A DNA stretch of 64,000 nucleotides, taken from positions 38,801 through 102,800 of the forward strand of contig NZ_JAFBDR010000016.1 of NCBI RefSeq assembly GCF_016908325.1, written 5' to 3'. The position numbers and the translations under genes are program-made. The notes beneath the pieces are model-generated. The model did no database searches. It had not been told where the DNA came from and was given only the letters and a program-made list of their open reading frames with translations. The stretch is from Aquibacillus albus. Lineage in GTDB: Bacteria > Bacillota > Bacilli > Bacillales > Amphibacillaceae. This document shows positions 43,381 through 52,480 of the stretch, one piece after another. Positions within the stretch are counted from its first letter, which is position 1; each line of letters opens with the position of its first letter.

Positions 43381-43476
43381 TGTGTTAAAACGACAATTTA
43401 GATGATTGAAAAAACGATTCCTGTTAGACATATCTAAAGGTATTGTTTTATATCTACTGTAACCTAAATACAACTT

Positions 43477-43648
43477 CCCCACAATGTTTTTCAAAAAGAA
43501 GGGGCATCAGAATTGAACATTTGTTTATTAGCCTTTTTTGATCTCTCTTGAACAATAATGACAGCTGAAATAACTAAGATAATACCAAGATATTGCCATA
43601 GGTTTAATTGTTCGTGAAAAAAAATAAAACCAGTTAGGGATGCTACTA
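43477..43648 (+). repeat. Duplicated array fragment B, copy 1
   Basis: The 3' end of the EamA gene plus flank, repeated at 62079-62248 with one substitution, small indels and a 2-bp deletion. Confidence 0.88.
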
Positions 43649-44408
43649 CTGGCTCAATTGTTGCTAGGATTGAAGCACGACTTGATTCTATTGTGCTTAG
43701 CCCTTTTGTATACAAAAGAAAGGGAAGCATCGTAGACAGAAAACCTAGAGCTATAATATAGAACCAAACGTTTGGATTTGAAAATAAAGGAATGACGTTC
43801 CATAATCCACTAAAAGGAATTACTGCTATTGTTGCGAACAAAAAGGTATAGATCGTAACGGTTAAAGAGTTGTATTTTTTGAGTGCAAACTTTCCAAATA
43901 TGTTGTACAGCGCATAAAAGAAGCCAGAACCAAGACCAAGAATTAAACCAAGAGATGAGAACGTTAAATTCGAACCTGGTAGGATGCCAACAACAAATGC
44001 ACATCCAACAATCGTTACAATTAAAGCAATAACCTTTCGTGTCGTTAGAAATTCCTTAAATATAATCCTTGAGAAAATCATTACAAATGCTGGTGCTGTG
44101 TAAAGAAGTATGAATGCAATCGATATAGACATTTCTTCAATCGCACTAAATAAGCACCAATTAAAAAAGAGAAAACTGATAATGCCAGTTCCAATAAAAT
44201 ATTTACTATCAACTATCCTGATTCTGAAATGCTCTCGATTCTTGATTAATGCATAAACGACTAAAAATAAAGATGCAGATAAGATACGAATGGCAACAAC
44301 CTGTGATGGCATAAAACCTAATTCATAAAGGTAGGTTACAAAAACTCCAATAATCCCCCATAAAGAAGCCCCCAAACCAATATATAATAATGCTAATTTG
44401 CTATTCAT
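43491..44408 (-). CDS. EamA/DMT family permease
   Basis: 305 residues, ten hydrophobic segments in two EamA halves (GASLWGIIGVFVTYLYELGFMPSQVVAIRI; second LGLGSGFFYALYNIFGKFALKK). Drug/metabolite exporter superfamily; substrate unknown. ATG 44408 lies 4 nt after AGGAAGAG; a TTG before it is less likely. One of the two genes in the array on the minus strand. Its 3' end is duplicated downstream. Confidence 0.85.
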   Translation of the reverse strand: MNSKLALLYIGLGASLWGIIGVFVTYLYELGFMPSQVVAIRILSASLFLVVYALIKNREHFRIRIVDSKYFIGTGIISFLFFNWCLFSAIEEMSISIAFILLYTAPAFVMIFSRIIFKEFLTTRKVIALIVTIVGCAFVVGILPGSNLTFSSLGLILGLGSGFFYALYNIFGKFALKKYNSLTVTIYTFLFATIAVIPFSGLWNVIPLFSNPNVWFYIIALGFLSTMLPFLLYTKGLSTIESSRASILATIEPVVASLTGFIFFHEQLNLWQYLGIILVISAVIIVQERSKKANKQMFNSDAPSF

Positions 44409-44548
44409 CAAACTCTTCCTTTCTACTACTATGTTAAACCTACAATTCTATTTTCTTTAAGTAACGTAAACCATACCGGGTCATTCTAACGAATAAGGAA
44501 TAACATGTTTACTATTATTAAATAAAATAAATGTTTAATCAAGGTGAA

Positions 44549-44641
44549 TAGATGGTGAAAACATAGAGAAATGGGTTGAAAGAACAGCAAAGGAAAAGGG
44601 GAACTACATTACGAAAGACCTTGAAACTGTTAGAAATTGAA
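44549..44641 (+). pseudogene. Gene fragment
   Basis: A frame preceded by TGA and lacking a start reads IDGENIEKWVERTAKEKGN YITKDLETVRN and stops. It looks like the C-terminus of a decayed array gene. Confidence 0.3.
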
Positions 44642-44753
44642 CTTTGTTTTAGTTGCAAATTGTGAAATAGTGTACTTAAATTGAACGAAGCAGTAGAGTT
44701 TAAGAATCAATTTTATTTTATCGAGTAATATATGTGAATTGGTGGTGTTACTT

Positions 44754-45149
44754 TTGAGGTTTGTAATTAAAAAAATGTTTAAATCTATTACCCTAATTGT
44801 ATTGTTGTTAACTTTATCAACCGTTGTTGGTTGCTCTTCTGATGAAGCAATAACAGAAGTTTCTCAACCTGGAGAACTATTCGAAAAGAAAGTGACTAAT
44901 GATTCAAAGGAAAAGGAGAAATTTGAGGCAACCTTTTCAACTCTTGATACTAATCACATTCCTAAGAACATCACTTTTGAAGTTAACAAAAATGTATGGA
45001 ATTTGTTAGAAAAAGATAAGGTCTATGAATTGCACTATATCTATAAACATCAATCTGACAAATTTGTATTGGAAGAAATCAGTTTATCCCAAGTATCTTT
45101 AGATAACTTTCGACAAAAGGTTAAGGGAATTAAAGGTGAAATAGAGTAA
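44754..45149 (+). CDS. Lipoprotein, array family
   Basis: 131 residues from TTG at 44754 (GGTGGTG 6-7 nt upstream; the ATG seven codons in has no site). Signal MRFVIKKMFKSITLIVLLLTLSTVVGC with lipobox VVGC. Mature part: short acidic linker, then beta domain ITFEVNKNVWNLLEKDKVYELHYIYKH... resembling a DUF-type OB-like module. The decayed gene at 61712 belongs to the same family. Function unknown. Confidence 0.65.
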   Translation: MRFVIKKMFKSITLIVLLLTLSTVVGCSSDEAITEVSQPGELFEKKVTNDSKEKEKFEATFSTLDTNHIPKNITFEVNKNVWNLLEKDKVYELHYIYKHQSDKFVLEEISLSQVSLDNFRQKVKGIKGEIE

Positions 45150-45163
45150 AAACGAGGAACGAT

Positions 45164-45427
45164 GTGTCTAAAGTAAAGCAACCAGCTCATATTGTTTTAC
45201 CAAATGAAATTTTTATGCAAGGAAAAATCAGTGGGAATTATAATGAGCATATAGAATTTAATGCTAGTCCAACAGAAACATACGGGACTGATGGAACTAT
45301 TGTTACTGGGATGCATTACAAATTTGCTGATTTGGAAAAAGGTTCAACAATTTCATTTTCTATTACAGAGGAGTTAAAGAAAAGGTTAGAACTGAATGTT
45401 TCAGAGGTCAAAATCAAGATAAGCTAA
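45164..45427 (+). CDS. Hypothetical protein
   Basis: 87 residues from GTG, after ACGAGGAACG. Beta-rich (HIVLPNEIFMQGKISGNY, YKFADLEKGSTISFSITEE), no signal. It follows the lipoprotein by 15 nt, so may be co-transcribed. A boundary motif with a terminator follows. Confidence 0.5.
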   Translation: MSKVKQPAHIVLPNEIFMQGKISGNYNEHIEFNASPTETYGTDGTIVTGMHYKFADLEKGSTISFSITEELKKRLELNVSEVKIKIS

Positions 45428-45447
45428 ACAATTCTTTTAATAAAGTT

Positions 45448-45499
45448 ATTAACAGGTAGAGAGAGTTGAACAAGGAGTTGCCGATCAGGCAGCTCCTAT
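45448..45499 (+). repeat. Array boundary motif with terminator stem
   Basis: TTAACAGGTAGAGAGA then GTTGAACAAG, then GGAGTTGCC / GGCAGCTCC (one wobble pair) and TATTT. Confidence 0.75.
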
Positions 45500-45580
45500 T
45501 TGCCACAATGGAAGCAATGTGTAATAAGAAAAATAAAAAAATTATTATTGTGAGAGCAAAAGCAAATAGGGGGTATTGCG

Positions 45581-46126
45581 ATGTATAATAAAAAACTAAC
45601 CCAATTTACGAAGAACTTACTGTTAATATTATTTGTTTTTATACTTATAGGCTGCAATAATGAATCACCTAAAGAGGCAATAAACAATGGTTGGTCTGGC
45701 GAAATAGAAGTAAATGATATAGTATCTAAACAAAAAACAAGTGATGGAACAATTGTATATTTTAATGCACAAGATGTAGATGAGAGTGATAAATTTGAAA
45801 GATTGGGGATTGCATTAGTAACAAGTCAGAGTGATACAAGTTGGGAACTTATCGATTCTAAAATAAGCTCTATCACAGATGAATCATTTAGTGTAAGACA
45901 CAAAATATTACGTTTCAAAACTGATGAGGGAAATGTGAAGGAGATACCAATAGCATTTGGGAAATTGGTAGATGAAAATATATCTACTGTTACAGCAGAA
46001 GTAAATGACGAGGTTAAAGAAATGGAAATAATAACCACGGATTTAAGTCGTTACTTTTATCAAGTTAATGCTTGGGGTCCAATAAAAGGTTTAGATGAAA
46101 AGGGGGAAGTTATTGAACAATACTAA
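45581..46126 (+). CDS. Lipoprotein
   Basis: 181 residues: MYNKKLTQFTKNLLLILFVFILIGC (lipobox LIGC) then a beta-rich mature domain (VNDIVSKQKTSDGTIVYFNAQ, GIALVTSQSDTSWELIDSKISS). Start ATG, weak upstream site GGGGGTATTGCG. No family recognised. Its boundary motif follows 13 nt after the stop. Confidence 0.65.
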   Translation: MYNKKLTQFTKNLLLILFVFILIGCNNESPKEAINNGWSGEIEVNDIVSKQKTSDGTIVYFNAQDVDESDKFERLGIALVTSQSDTSWELIDSKISSITDESFSVRHKILRFKTDEGNVKEIPIAFGKLVDENISTVTAEVNDEVKEMEIITTDLSRYFYQVNAWGPIKGLDEKGEVIEQY

Positions 46127-46136
46127 TTCTATATTT

Positions 46137-46205
46137 CAATAAAAGGGAGCAAGATCTTAACAAGATGATCGTCAAATTAAAATTGGCGGTCTTCTTCTTT
46201 TGTAT
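46137..46205 (+). repeat. Array boundary motif with terminator stem
   Basis: AAAAGGGAGCAAGATC then TTAACAAG, then GATCGTCAA / TTGGCGGTC (two wobble pairs) and TTCTTCTTTT. A 30-bp tail (GGAATATTATGTTAAAATTA) recurs at 52270, 56800 and 63630. Confidence 0.8.
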
Positions 46206-46228
46206 TTAAAAAGGGTTAATGGAATATT

Positions 46229-46568
46229 ATGTTAAAATTAATGGTTCAATGTCGGGCTAATGTTGTAAATGGAGTGAAATTACTGATATTATATATCATT
46301 TTATTCATATTATTTGGTTACTTATTTGTTTTACAATTGATGAAAGCATGAAGAGGCAAGTGAGTACACTTTTAAAAATTTCAAAAATGTGACACTAAAC
46401 CCAAACACTGACCCTCAAGAGCAATTAAAAAGGGTTAATAAAGGTACTATCACAGAAGATGATTTGATTTATGCTATTACGTTGGGGTATCAAAGTAGCA
46501 TTGAGAAAGTGATTATTAAGTATCAATATTTAGGAGTATCATACAAGAAGGTTGTCACAACTGGATAA
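46229..46568 (+). pseudogene. Frameshifted single-pass membrane protein gene
   Basis: From ATG 46229 a frame gives a hydrophobic N-terminus (LLILYIILFILFGYLFVLQ) and stops at 46349. The protein resumes in another frame (HEEASEYTFKNFKNVTLNPN ... GYQSSIEKVIIKYQYLGVSY) to 46568. One frameshift near 46340 explains both. The motif VTLNPNTDP suggests an immunity-type or small secreted-toxin-related array gene, unverified. Confidence 0.55.
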
Positions 46569-46687
46569 ATATGGATGATTTTTCACTAAATGAGAGCGTT
46601 AATGCAAGAAGGATTAATGTCACTTCTTTAGAAATAAATAGTATATAATTTAGGGCATTATTCGATTTTTAAAATGAAAGTAGGTGT

Positions 46688-47092
46688 ATGGAGTTGTTAA
46701 GAAGAATTATTGTTTCACTGTTATCAACAGTGGTATTAAGTTTAATAATTTCATTTCTTATGTACACGCCTATTTCAGAAAGAAATTCTGATACATGGTA
46801 TGATCCCTTCGGTGCTTACTTACCGATCTTACTAATGGTGATTGGATTGGCATATTTTTTATGTGGCATTCCCGCTTCAATGCTAATTGATAAATATGTT
46901 AACAAAGAAACTGTGAAAATGTTGATATATTTAATCGTAGGTTTTGTTGCAGGTATTCTTACCATTCTTATTTTCATACTGTTCTTGGGTGGTGGACCAA
47001 TTACATTTTCTGTTTTGGCTTTCGGTATTTATGGTTCTGCCGGTAGCTTCATATTTTTTATCTTTATGATATTAACCACAATTTTAAATTAG
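46688..47092 (+). CDS. Four-TM membrane protein
   Basis: 134 residues, four hydrophobic segments with a short N-terminus. Start ATG after AAAGTAGGTG. No family. Its boundary motif begins 5 nt after the stop. Confidence 0.6.
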   Translation: MELLRRIIVSLLSTVVLSLIISFLMYTPISERNSDTWYDPFGAYLPILLMVIGLAYFLCGIPASMLIDKYVNKETVKMLIYLIVGFVAGILTILIFILFLGGGPITFSVLAFGIYGSAGSFIFFIFMILTTILN

Positions 47093-47096
47093 CTTT

Positions 47097-47130
47097 TTAA
47101 GTAAAGGGAGCGATTACGCATTAAGGAAAA
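47097..47130 (+). repeat. Array boundary motif (weak)
   Basis: TTAAGTAAAGGGAGCGATTA then CGCATTAAGGAAA; no stem. Confidence 0.5.
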
Positions 47131-47162
47131 TCTGACTGATATGTTGTAAAAGGGTGAAAGTG

Positions 47163-47669
47163 ATGGATAAGACATTAGAAGAGACTTTGAGAATACTTAA
47201 AGAATGTATTTTACGTGATGGAGGGATATTTGATTTAGGTTGGTGTGAAGAGTTTTTATATTTATATCCCTTTTATAAGCACTTTGATAATGAAAATCGT
47301 GTCCTAAAAGCTGGTTTTCTTATTGGCTTTTGGGGATTATTATGTGAATGGGAAGATGGTAGTGGTTTTCCATTCTATACGGGTGTTGAAGAGTTTGGAT
47401 GTCACCATTTTGATAAGTATGCGAAAGCATTTATTCGAGTTAAATCGAAGATAAAAGAAGAGTTACCTAATATTTATTTCGTTATTATTGAGTCTTTAAA
47501 GCTTCTGGATGAGAGAGATGGATTTGAGAATGATCTACCGAATCTATCCAGTTCTCTTTTTAATAATATCAGGGAAGAGTTATTTAATGATGTTATGGAA
47601 AAGCCTAACGATGTTTATGAAAAAGCATTAAATGAAGCAGAGATTTTCTTGGAGAAATCAAGCAATTAA
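47163..47669 (+). CDS. Hypothetical protein
   Basis: 168 residues, soluble, helical with a Cys/His cluster (WCEEFLYLYPF, EFGCHHFDK). ATG 47163 is 7 nt after AAAGGGTGA. The last 100 bp of the gene are duplicated at 62247-62349. Family unknown. Confidence 0.55.
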   Translation: MDKTLEETLRILKECILRDGGIFDLGWCEEFLYLYPFYKHFDNENRVLKAGFLIGFWGLLCEWEDGSGFPFYTGVEEFGCHHFDKYAKAFIRVKSKIKEELPNIYFVIIESLKLLDERDGFENDLPNLSSSLFNNIREELFNDVMEKPNDVYEKALNEAEIFLEKSSN

Positions 47670-47696
47670 GTCGAATTCTTATTCAACATAAGGGGG
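47567..47696 (+). repeat. Duplicated array fragment C, copy 1
   Basis: 130 bp with its boundary motif, repeated without differences seen at 62247-62376. Confidence 0.9.
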
Positions 47697-47714
47697 CAAT
47701 AGTTGAATAAAGTC
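47684..47714 (+). repeat. Array boundary motif
   Basis: CAACATAAGGGGGCAATAG then TTGAATAAAG; no stem. Confidence 0.65.
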
Positions 47715-47736
47715 ATTTTTGAAATGAGGAAATTTT

Positions 47737-48126
47737 ATGAACGATATTAAATTAATAGCCGAAAACGGTGAGTATATAATTTTCTATATAGATGAAGAGT
47801 TCTTTAAATATGGGAAAAGTGAGATTGAAATTAAGGTAAGTAATTATCATGTTCGTGGATTAGTATGGTTCAGCTTTGGCGAATTGTCAAAGTTTGCTAA
47901 AGAACTGAAGCTGATGTATGAAAAAATGAAAGGGAACGTGGTTTTAGTAGATTCAGAATGTAATGTAGATATTACATTTTCCCTTAATCAAAGAGGCTAT
48001 TTTGTTTTGAAAGGACGCTATAAAGAAAACTTGGCTAAAGACAATGAATTAATATTTGAGTTAGAAACGACTCAGCCCAGTATTAATAGGTGGGTTACAA
48101 AATTGAACGAAGCTATAAAGAGATAA
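47737..48126 (+). CDS. WapI-like immunity protein candidate
   Basis: 129 residues, soluble, beta-rich with the pattern LNQRGYFVLKGRYKEN ... FELETTQPSINRWVTKLNEAI seen in the WapI-type immunity family, which neutralises the toxic C-terminus of the wall protein WapA. No toxin gene is nearby, so it may be an orphan immunity gene. Start ATG after AAATGAGGAAA. Call based on pattern memory only. Confidence 0.4.
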   Translation: MNDIKLIAENGEYIIFYIDEEFFKYGKSEIEIKVSNYHVRGLVWFSFGELSKFAKELKLMYEKMKGNVVLVDSECNVDITFSLNQRGYFVLKGRYKENLAKDNELIFELETTQPSINRWVTKLNEAIKR

Positions 48127-48419
48127 TAGTTGTAATTTCTTATTGAACTATTGGGTGGCTTATCTTGAATGGGGAAAGCACACCATTTTTAACTGATTTT
48201 CAGGTTTGTTTCCGTTTTTGTTCGTTTATAACAAATTCTATTCTTGGTATTTCAAACAAGACCAAAAACTCATTAAGATAAGAAGGTGTTAATCCGATAA
48301 AGATTAACACTTCTTGTGTTACTAACGAAATTCTATTCTGCAAAAAGTATAAAAATGTAAAGCCAAAATAACTACTAGTGCGTCTAATGTGTAACATCAA
48401 ATGTAAGAAGGTGATCGCC
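48127..48419. other. Intergenic, 293 nt
   Basis: A boundary motif (48146-48178) and an imperfect hairpin AAGAAGGTGTTAATC / GATTAACACTTCTT at 48280-48315. CGTCTA at 48381 looks like the -10 of an ECF promoter, but the -35 spacing is off. Confidence 0.4.
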
Positions 48420-48947
48420 ATTAAAAGCTTAGTAAAAAAGGCACAAAAAGGTAATGAAAAAGCTTATATAACTTTGTTTCAGCAGTACGAAGCGGATATT
48501 TACCGGACGGCCTATGTGTATGTAAAAAATCAAGAAGACGCACTTGATGTCGTGCAGGAGACGGCTTATCGATCATTTGCAACAATCTCTCACTTAAAAG
48601 ATCCGAAATATTTTAAGACGTGGCTAATTCGAATTACCATCAACTGTTCCATCGATCTATTAAGGCGGCGAAAAAAAGTGGTTCAGTTAAAGCCAGATTA
48701 TGAGGAATATATCGGAGAAGAGTCGGAAACAAAGGATCTCCCACTTTCTCTGTCATTAAAGGAACTGATCGATGCGTTAAGTGAAGAAGAGAAAAGTGTT
48801 ATATTATTACGCTTTTATCACGACTATACTATCAGAGAGACAGCAGAGATTCTTGAAATTCCATTAGGAACAACAAAAACAGTTTTGTATAGAGCGTTGA
48901 AAAAACTTCGAAAACAAGTAGATGAGGAGGATGTACATGAGCGATAA
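48420..48947 (+). CDS. ECF-type RNA polymerase sigma factor
   Basis: 175 residues from ATT at 48420. Region 2 (DIYRTAYVYVKNQEDALDVVQETAYRSF) and region 4 (LRFYHDYTIRETAEILEIPLGTTKTVLYRALKKLRK) are complete. AAGAAGGTGATC, an almost full anti-SD match, lies just before ATT, so an ATT start is likely; the GTG at 48411 is inside that site and an ATG at 48378 has none. The stop overlaps the next gene by 11 nt, whose product is the likely anti-sigma. Confidence 0.85.
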   Translation: MKSLVKKAQKGNEKAYITLFQQYEADIYRTAYVYVKNQEDALDVVQETAYRSFATISHLKDPKYFKTWLIRITINCSIDLLRRRKKVVQLKPDYEEYIGEESETKDLPLSLSLKELIDALSEEEKSVILLRFYHDYTIRETAEILEIPLGTTKTVLYRALKKLRKQVDEEDVHER

Positions 48948-50208
48948 AATTAAAAAGGAAATGGAGAAGATTCAGCTTCCTCCCGATTTGCATCAGCGAA
49001 GTCAATTGGGTATTAGTAAGGTAAAACAGGAGTCGCGGGTCAATCAATCAAACTGGAAACAGTACAAAGGATTGATTACTGCAGCTAGCTTAATTATTTG
49101 TCTACTTTTCACGGCTGTATTCAATACTCAACTATATGCCGGCGTAAAAAAAGTGCTACAGTTTGTACCAGGTATTGGAATGGTGATGGAGGAAGACACG
49201 CCGCAAGATCGATATATCCTGGAAAAACCAGTTACGACAAAAATGGGTAATGGAAAAGTAGTCATAACGGGTATTGTCATCGATGATGAAATGACCTATA
49301 TCACAATGAATGGAAAAGATACAGAGCGCTTCAAGAAGATTACGGTAATTAACGAAAAGGGGGAAAAATATTCTTTAAAATCTTCACAAGATTTATGGAC
49401 ATCTGGAGAGTGGGCTTCTTCGTTTTGGTATGATGGAAAATTAAATCTAAGCGGTAATATTACCGTTGTAATTCATGCCAATCAAGAAATAAATATCCCG
49501 GTGAATTTGAAGAAGGCAAATACTTTTGAAAGCTATCAAGAATTAGGGGAAACTTCTACAGCAGGTGGAGTTTCAATCACAACCATTCCGACAAGGATAG
49601 ATGATGAAGCGAGAATATCACTAGTCTCCCAACATTCCAATCAATATAGAATTATTGATTATGGTATTCTTGATTATACTGTACCACACCAGATTAATGT
49701 GCAGGACCAAACAGGTGCTACTTATGATATCTATCGAAAATACATGGGAATGTCTAGTCCAACTAGAGAGTTTTATTATAAGTTAGGTGCTGAAAACATT
49801 GACCATTATTCCGTAACTATTCCGGAAATAAGTGTAACATATGATGATATGACAAAAATTAAGCTAAAGGTACCGACAGACATTACAACGGAAGAAATTA
49901 ACCAAACGTATGAAATTGCTGGTTATCCATTTAAGATAACGAAGCTGGAACGTGTTGGTAACGAACAGATGCGAGTGTATATTGACCTAAATTATAACGA
50001 ACAAGACCCAAGATCGCTTCATAATCTTCGAATAAAAGAGGTGGGACACAGTGCAAAGATAAATGAAAAAACACAAGTATTGGAATTTTTACAGTTTGAC
50101 ATTAAAAATAATGTTAAAAATATTACGATAACCTTTTCCAATCCGGAAGTAATAATCCGTGGGCCGTGGGAATTTGAATTGGATAAGGAACAATATTTTA
50201 CAAAATAA
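48937..50208 (+). CDS. DUF4179 membrane anti-sigma-type protein
   Basis: 423 residues: cytoplasmic 40-residue N-terminus, one TM segment (GLITAASLIICLLFTAVFN), then a large extracytoplasmic beta region. This is the usual partner of this type of ECF factor and should hold it inactive until an envelope signal. ATG 48937 follows GAGGAGG by 6 nt. Translationally overlapped with the sigma gene. Confidence 0.8.
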   Translation: MSDKIKKEMEKIQLPPDLHQRSQLGISKVKQESRVNQSNWKQYKGLITAASLIICLLFTAVFNTQLYAGVKKVLQFVPGIGMVMEEDTPQDRYILEKPVTTKMGNGKVVITGIVIDDEMTYITMNGKDTERFKKITVINEKGEKYSLKSSQDLWTSGEWASSFWYDGKLNLSGNITVVIHANQEINIPVNLKKANTFESYQELGETSTAGGVSITTIPTRIDDEARISLVSQHSNQYRIIDYGILDYTVPHQINVQDQTGATYDIYRKYMGMSSPTREFYYKLGAENIDHYSVTIPEISVTYDDMTKIKLKVPTDITTEEINQTYEIAGYPFKITKLERVGNEQMRVYIDLNYNEQDPRSLHNLRIKEVGHSAKINEKTQVLEFLQFDIKNNVKNITITFSNPEVIIRGPWEFELDKEQYFTK

Positions 50209-50307
50209 GAGAACCATATAGTTGGGTTTGCTTGGATAATCAATAAAGTATCAAGCATAAAAAAATCATTTACATCATTTCTATAATCCATTTCCAAGGC
50301 AGAAGAA

Positions 50308-50496
50308 TTGGAGAATGTTAAATTTAATAGGTTATTCAGCTATGGGATACAAGAAATACATACTAAGCGAGGTAATACAAAACTTGAGGAACACTATTCT
50401 AAATTCGGTGCAGAATCTATTGGACTTGGCCGCATGGCTATTAATGAGATTGCATCGAAAGAGTTAATTGAGTTATACTTATATAAAGGAGAGTGA
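50308..50496 (+). CDS. Possible small protein
   Basis: 62 residues from TTG; site CAAGGCAGAAG is weak. SYGIQEIHTKRGNTKLEEHY ... EIASKELIELYLYKGE looks protein-like and its stop overlaps the binding site of the next gene. It may be the tail of a longer decayed gene. Confidence 0.35.
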   Translation: MENVKFNRLFSYGIQEIHTKRGNTKLEEHYSKFGAESIGLGRMAINEIASKELIELYLYKGE

Positions 50497-50500
50497 TACC

Positions 50501-50665
50501 ATGCTAAAGCATGAGAACACTATATCTGAAAAAGAAGTAACAGCAACTGCTCATTGTATTGATGAAGAGCAAGATGGTATTTATGCCTACCCTCATGAGT
50601 CTGAAGAAGAGAAGCAAGAAACCATTAGATTAATGAAAAATTATATTAAGAATCGTAAACAATAG
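50501..50665 (+). CDS. Small acidic hypothetical protein
   Basis: 54 residues from ATG 50501, 8 nt after AAAGGAGAG. Rich in Glu and Lys, no signal. Co-transcribed with the preceding frame and followed by a terminator. Confidence 0.5.
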   Translation: MLKHENTISEKEVTATAHCIDEEQDGIYAYPHESEEEKQETIRLMKNYIKNRKQ

Positions 50666-50678
50666 TATATTTAAATGC

Positions 50679-50710
50679 AAATAAGCCTTCTGTATAGAGG
50701 GCTTATTTTT
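50679..50710 (+). terminator. Intrinsic terminator
   Basis: AATAAGCC / GGCTTATT with a 12-nt loop, then TTT. Confidence 0.8.
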
Positions 50711-50965
50711 GTGTACGTCACACTGTACATGTAGTGTTACACATTGAACGAGGAAGAAAATTAGTATATAGAATCGACAATAAGTAATTAAAAAATTAGT
50801 GAAACACATTCTTAACGAAATGGTGAGCTATTACACTAAAACAATAGGGTGGCGGAAGTGCAGAAATGATAAAATGATTCGTTAAAATATTTTCGTACGT
50901 TAAAAGTATTTGTGAGAATAGCGAATGAGTTAGGTTAGTTAATAATTGGTAAGGGACTATTCTTG

Positions 50966-51310
50966 ATGAAAAATCATATTAAAGTTAACGGAAAGCTTCT
51001 TCAAACGAACAAAAGTTTTTCACAATTAAAAAATAGTCAAAAGGAATGGATTGCAGGAGAACTTTATAAGTTATACCACAATGAAATGAAGAAAAGACGT
51101 ACAACAAGGAAACTAAAGCCTGATCTACGGGACTTCGTTATCTCATCTTTATATGATAAGATTGAGAACAGAGGGATATGGATTCCTTATAGGGAAGTGA
51201 AAAAATATGTATTTAGTAAAACAACAAAGGTAGTAAATTCTTTTAAGAAACAGTACCCTGAGTTAAGCAATGAAATTGAAGCGGAGCACACTATGAAGCA
51301 AAAAAGATAA
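50966..51310 (+). CDS. Basic hypothetical protein
   Basis: 114 residues from ATG, 10 nt after TAAGGG (a TTG just before it is the alternative). Very basic and helical (KLKPDLRDFVISSLYDKIENRG, REVKKYVFSKTTKVVNSFKK), so it may bind nucleic acid. No family recognised. Confidence 0.5.
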   Translation: MKNHIKVNGKLLQTNKSFSQLKNSQKEWIAGELYKLYHNEMKKRRTTRKLKPDLRDFVISSLYDKIENRGIWIPYREVKKYVFSKTTKVVNSFKKQYPELSNEIEAEHTMKQKR

Positions 51311-51961
51311 CTTAGAATGCTTATGGCAGTGTACAAGTATTTTCAACATATTTTTTCAGGAATAGAACACACAGAAGTATGAAATAAGCAAGATTATAAA
51401 AAAGAGCGTCGAGTTGTTCGCAAACGTAAATTACCAGGTGATATATCTTTGTCATTATTAACTTAATTGTTAAAGGGATTCCAGCTGACTACGATGAGAA
51501 AATAGACTTGGTTGCCCTTCAATACTTTTTACTCTGTCATACTTCCTTTTCAATTTAATTTCTTTAAAACGGTCCATTAGAAATACAAATAATTAGATGA
51601 TTAAGCAAACTGGCGAAAATGCTGAATAAGGCTATTCGCTCATTTAAAGCAGTATTTTTTCTATTCAACATTCATTTAAATTTCACCACTTCTAATTTTT
51701 TCGATAAAATCTTTTGTGGAAAGGACTCTCCCTTGTTCTAAGTCCTGTTCTGATTTCTCATAACACTATATTATAGGAATTGTTGTTAGTTGCTTGATTA
51801 TCATTATAAGGAGATTATCAAACGGAAATAGTAATATTCGTGACTGAATACACCTAAGCTAACGGGATGCGAATGTATAACAAGGATTTTGGAGCAGCAG
51901 TTGCTGATCCTTTTTCTAATGGAGTTATGTTGAACAAGCAATGTATGTTTGGAGGTTAATG
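51311..51961. other. Intergenic, 651 nt, with decayed pieces
   Basis: A start-less frame at about 51385-51465 reads KQDYKKERRVVRKRKLPGDI SLSLLT and may be a gene end. A boundary motif with hairpin (51856-51917) precedes the next gene. The rest shows nothing. Confidence 0.4.
51856..51917 (+). repeat. Array boundary motif with terminator stem
   Basis: AAGCTAACGGGATGCGAAT then GTATAACAAG, then AAGGAT ... ATCCTT and TTTTTC. Confidence 0.7.
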
Positions 51962-52207
51962 ATGATTGTAGATATGGATGTTCGATGTCACCTATACGGT
52001 GACGAGTTTTCACCGATAAAAGTAGAAGAAATAACAGGATTAACCATAGATAACAAGATGGAAGTTGGCGTAATAGGGACAAGGGGTAAATACAAAGGAA
52101 CGCCTATCTCATATGATGGGCAATCACTTATTACTTCTGATGGAGAACTTCTTGATACGAACGACATAAATTTTAAATGGAAATTCTGTGATAAGTTGTT
52201 AACCTAA
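51962..52207 (+). CDS. Hypothetical protein
   Basis: 81 residues, beta-rich (MIVDMDVRCHLYGDEFSPIK, GVIGTRGKYKGTPISYDG). ATG 51962 lies 6 nt after TTTGGAGG; the ATG three bases earlier is the alternative. Unknown family. Confidence 0.5.
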   Translation: MIVDMDVRCHLYGDEFSPIKVEEITGLTIDNKMEVGVIGTRGKYKGTPISYDGQSLITSDGELLDTNDINFKWKFCDKLLT

Positions 52208-52256
52208 TGGGATGCAAGAGCTTAACAAGAAGATCGTCAAAATTGGCGGTCTTTTT
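52204..52256 (+). repeat. Array boundary motif with terminator stem
   Basis: CTAATGGGATGCAAGAG then CTTAACAAG, then GATCGTCAA / TTGGCGGTC and TTTTTCTTTT. Ends of the stem match those at 46167 and 63582. Confidence 0.78.
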
Positions 52257-52369
52257 CTTTTGAATTTAAAAAGGATATATGGAATATTATGTTAACATAA
52301 ATGTAGTCCAAAAGATCTTGCGGTAAAGGGCAGTTTTAGTTGAACAAGTTATGAAGGGGGATATTTATA

Positions 52370-52480
52370 ATGAAAAAGGTTCTACTGTTTTTTTTAACTT
52401 TATTTATTATTGCAGGTTGTTCATCAGAAAAAGAAAAAGTGATTGACAAATTAAAACCAGAAACTTTCTTAGAAAAATAA
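52370..52480 (+). pseudogene. Truncated lipoprotein gene
   Basis: 36 codons: MKKVLLFFLTLFIIAGC (lipobox IAGC) then SSEKEKVIDKLKPETFLEK and stop. A complete signal peptide with only 19 mature residues suggests a shortened gene, as at 42812. Start ATG after AAGGGGGAT. Confidence 0.55.
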
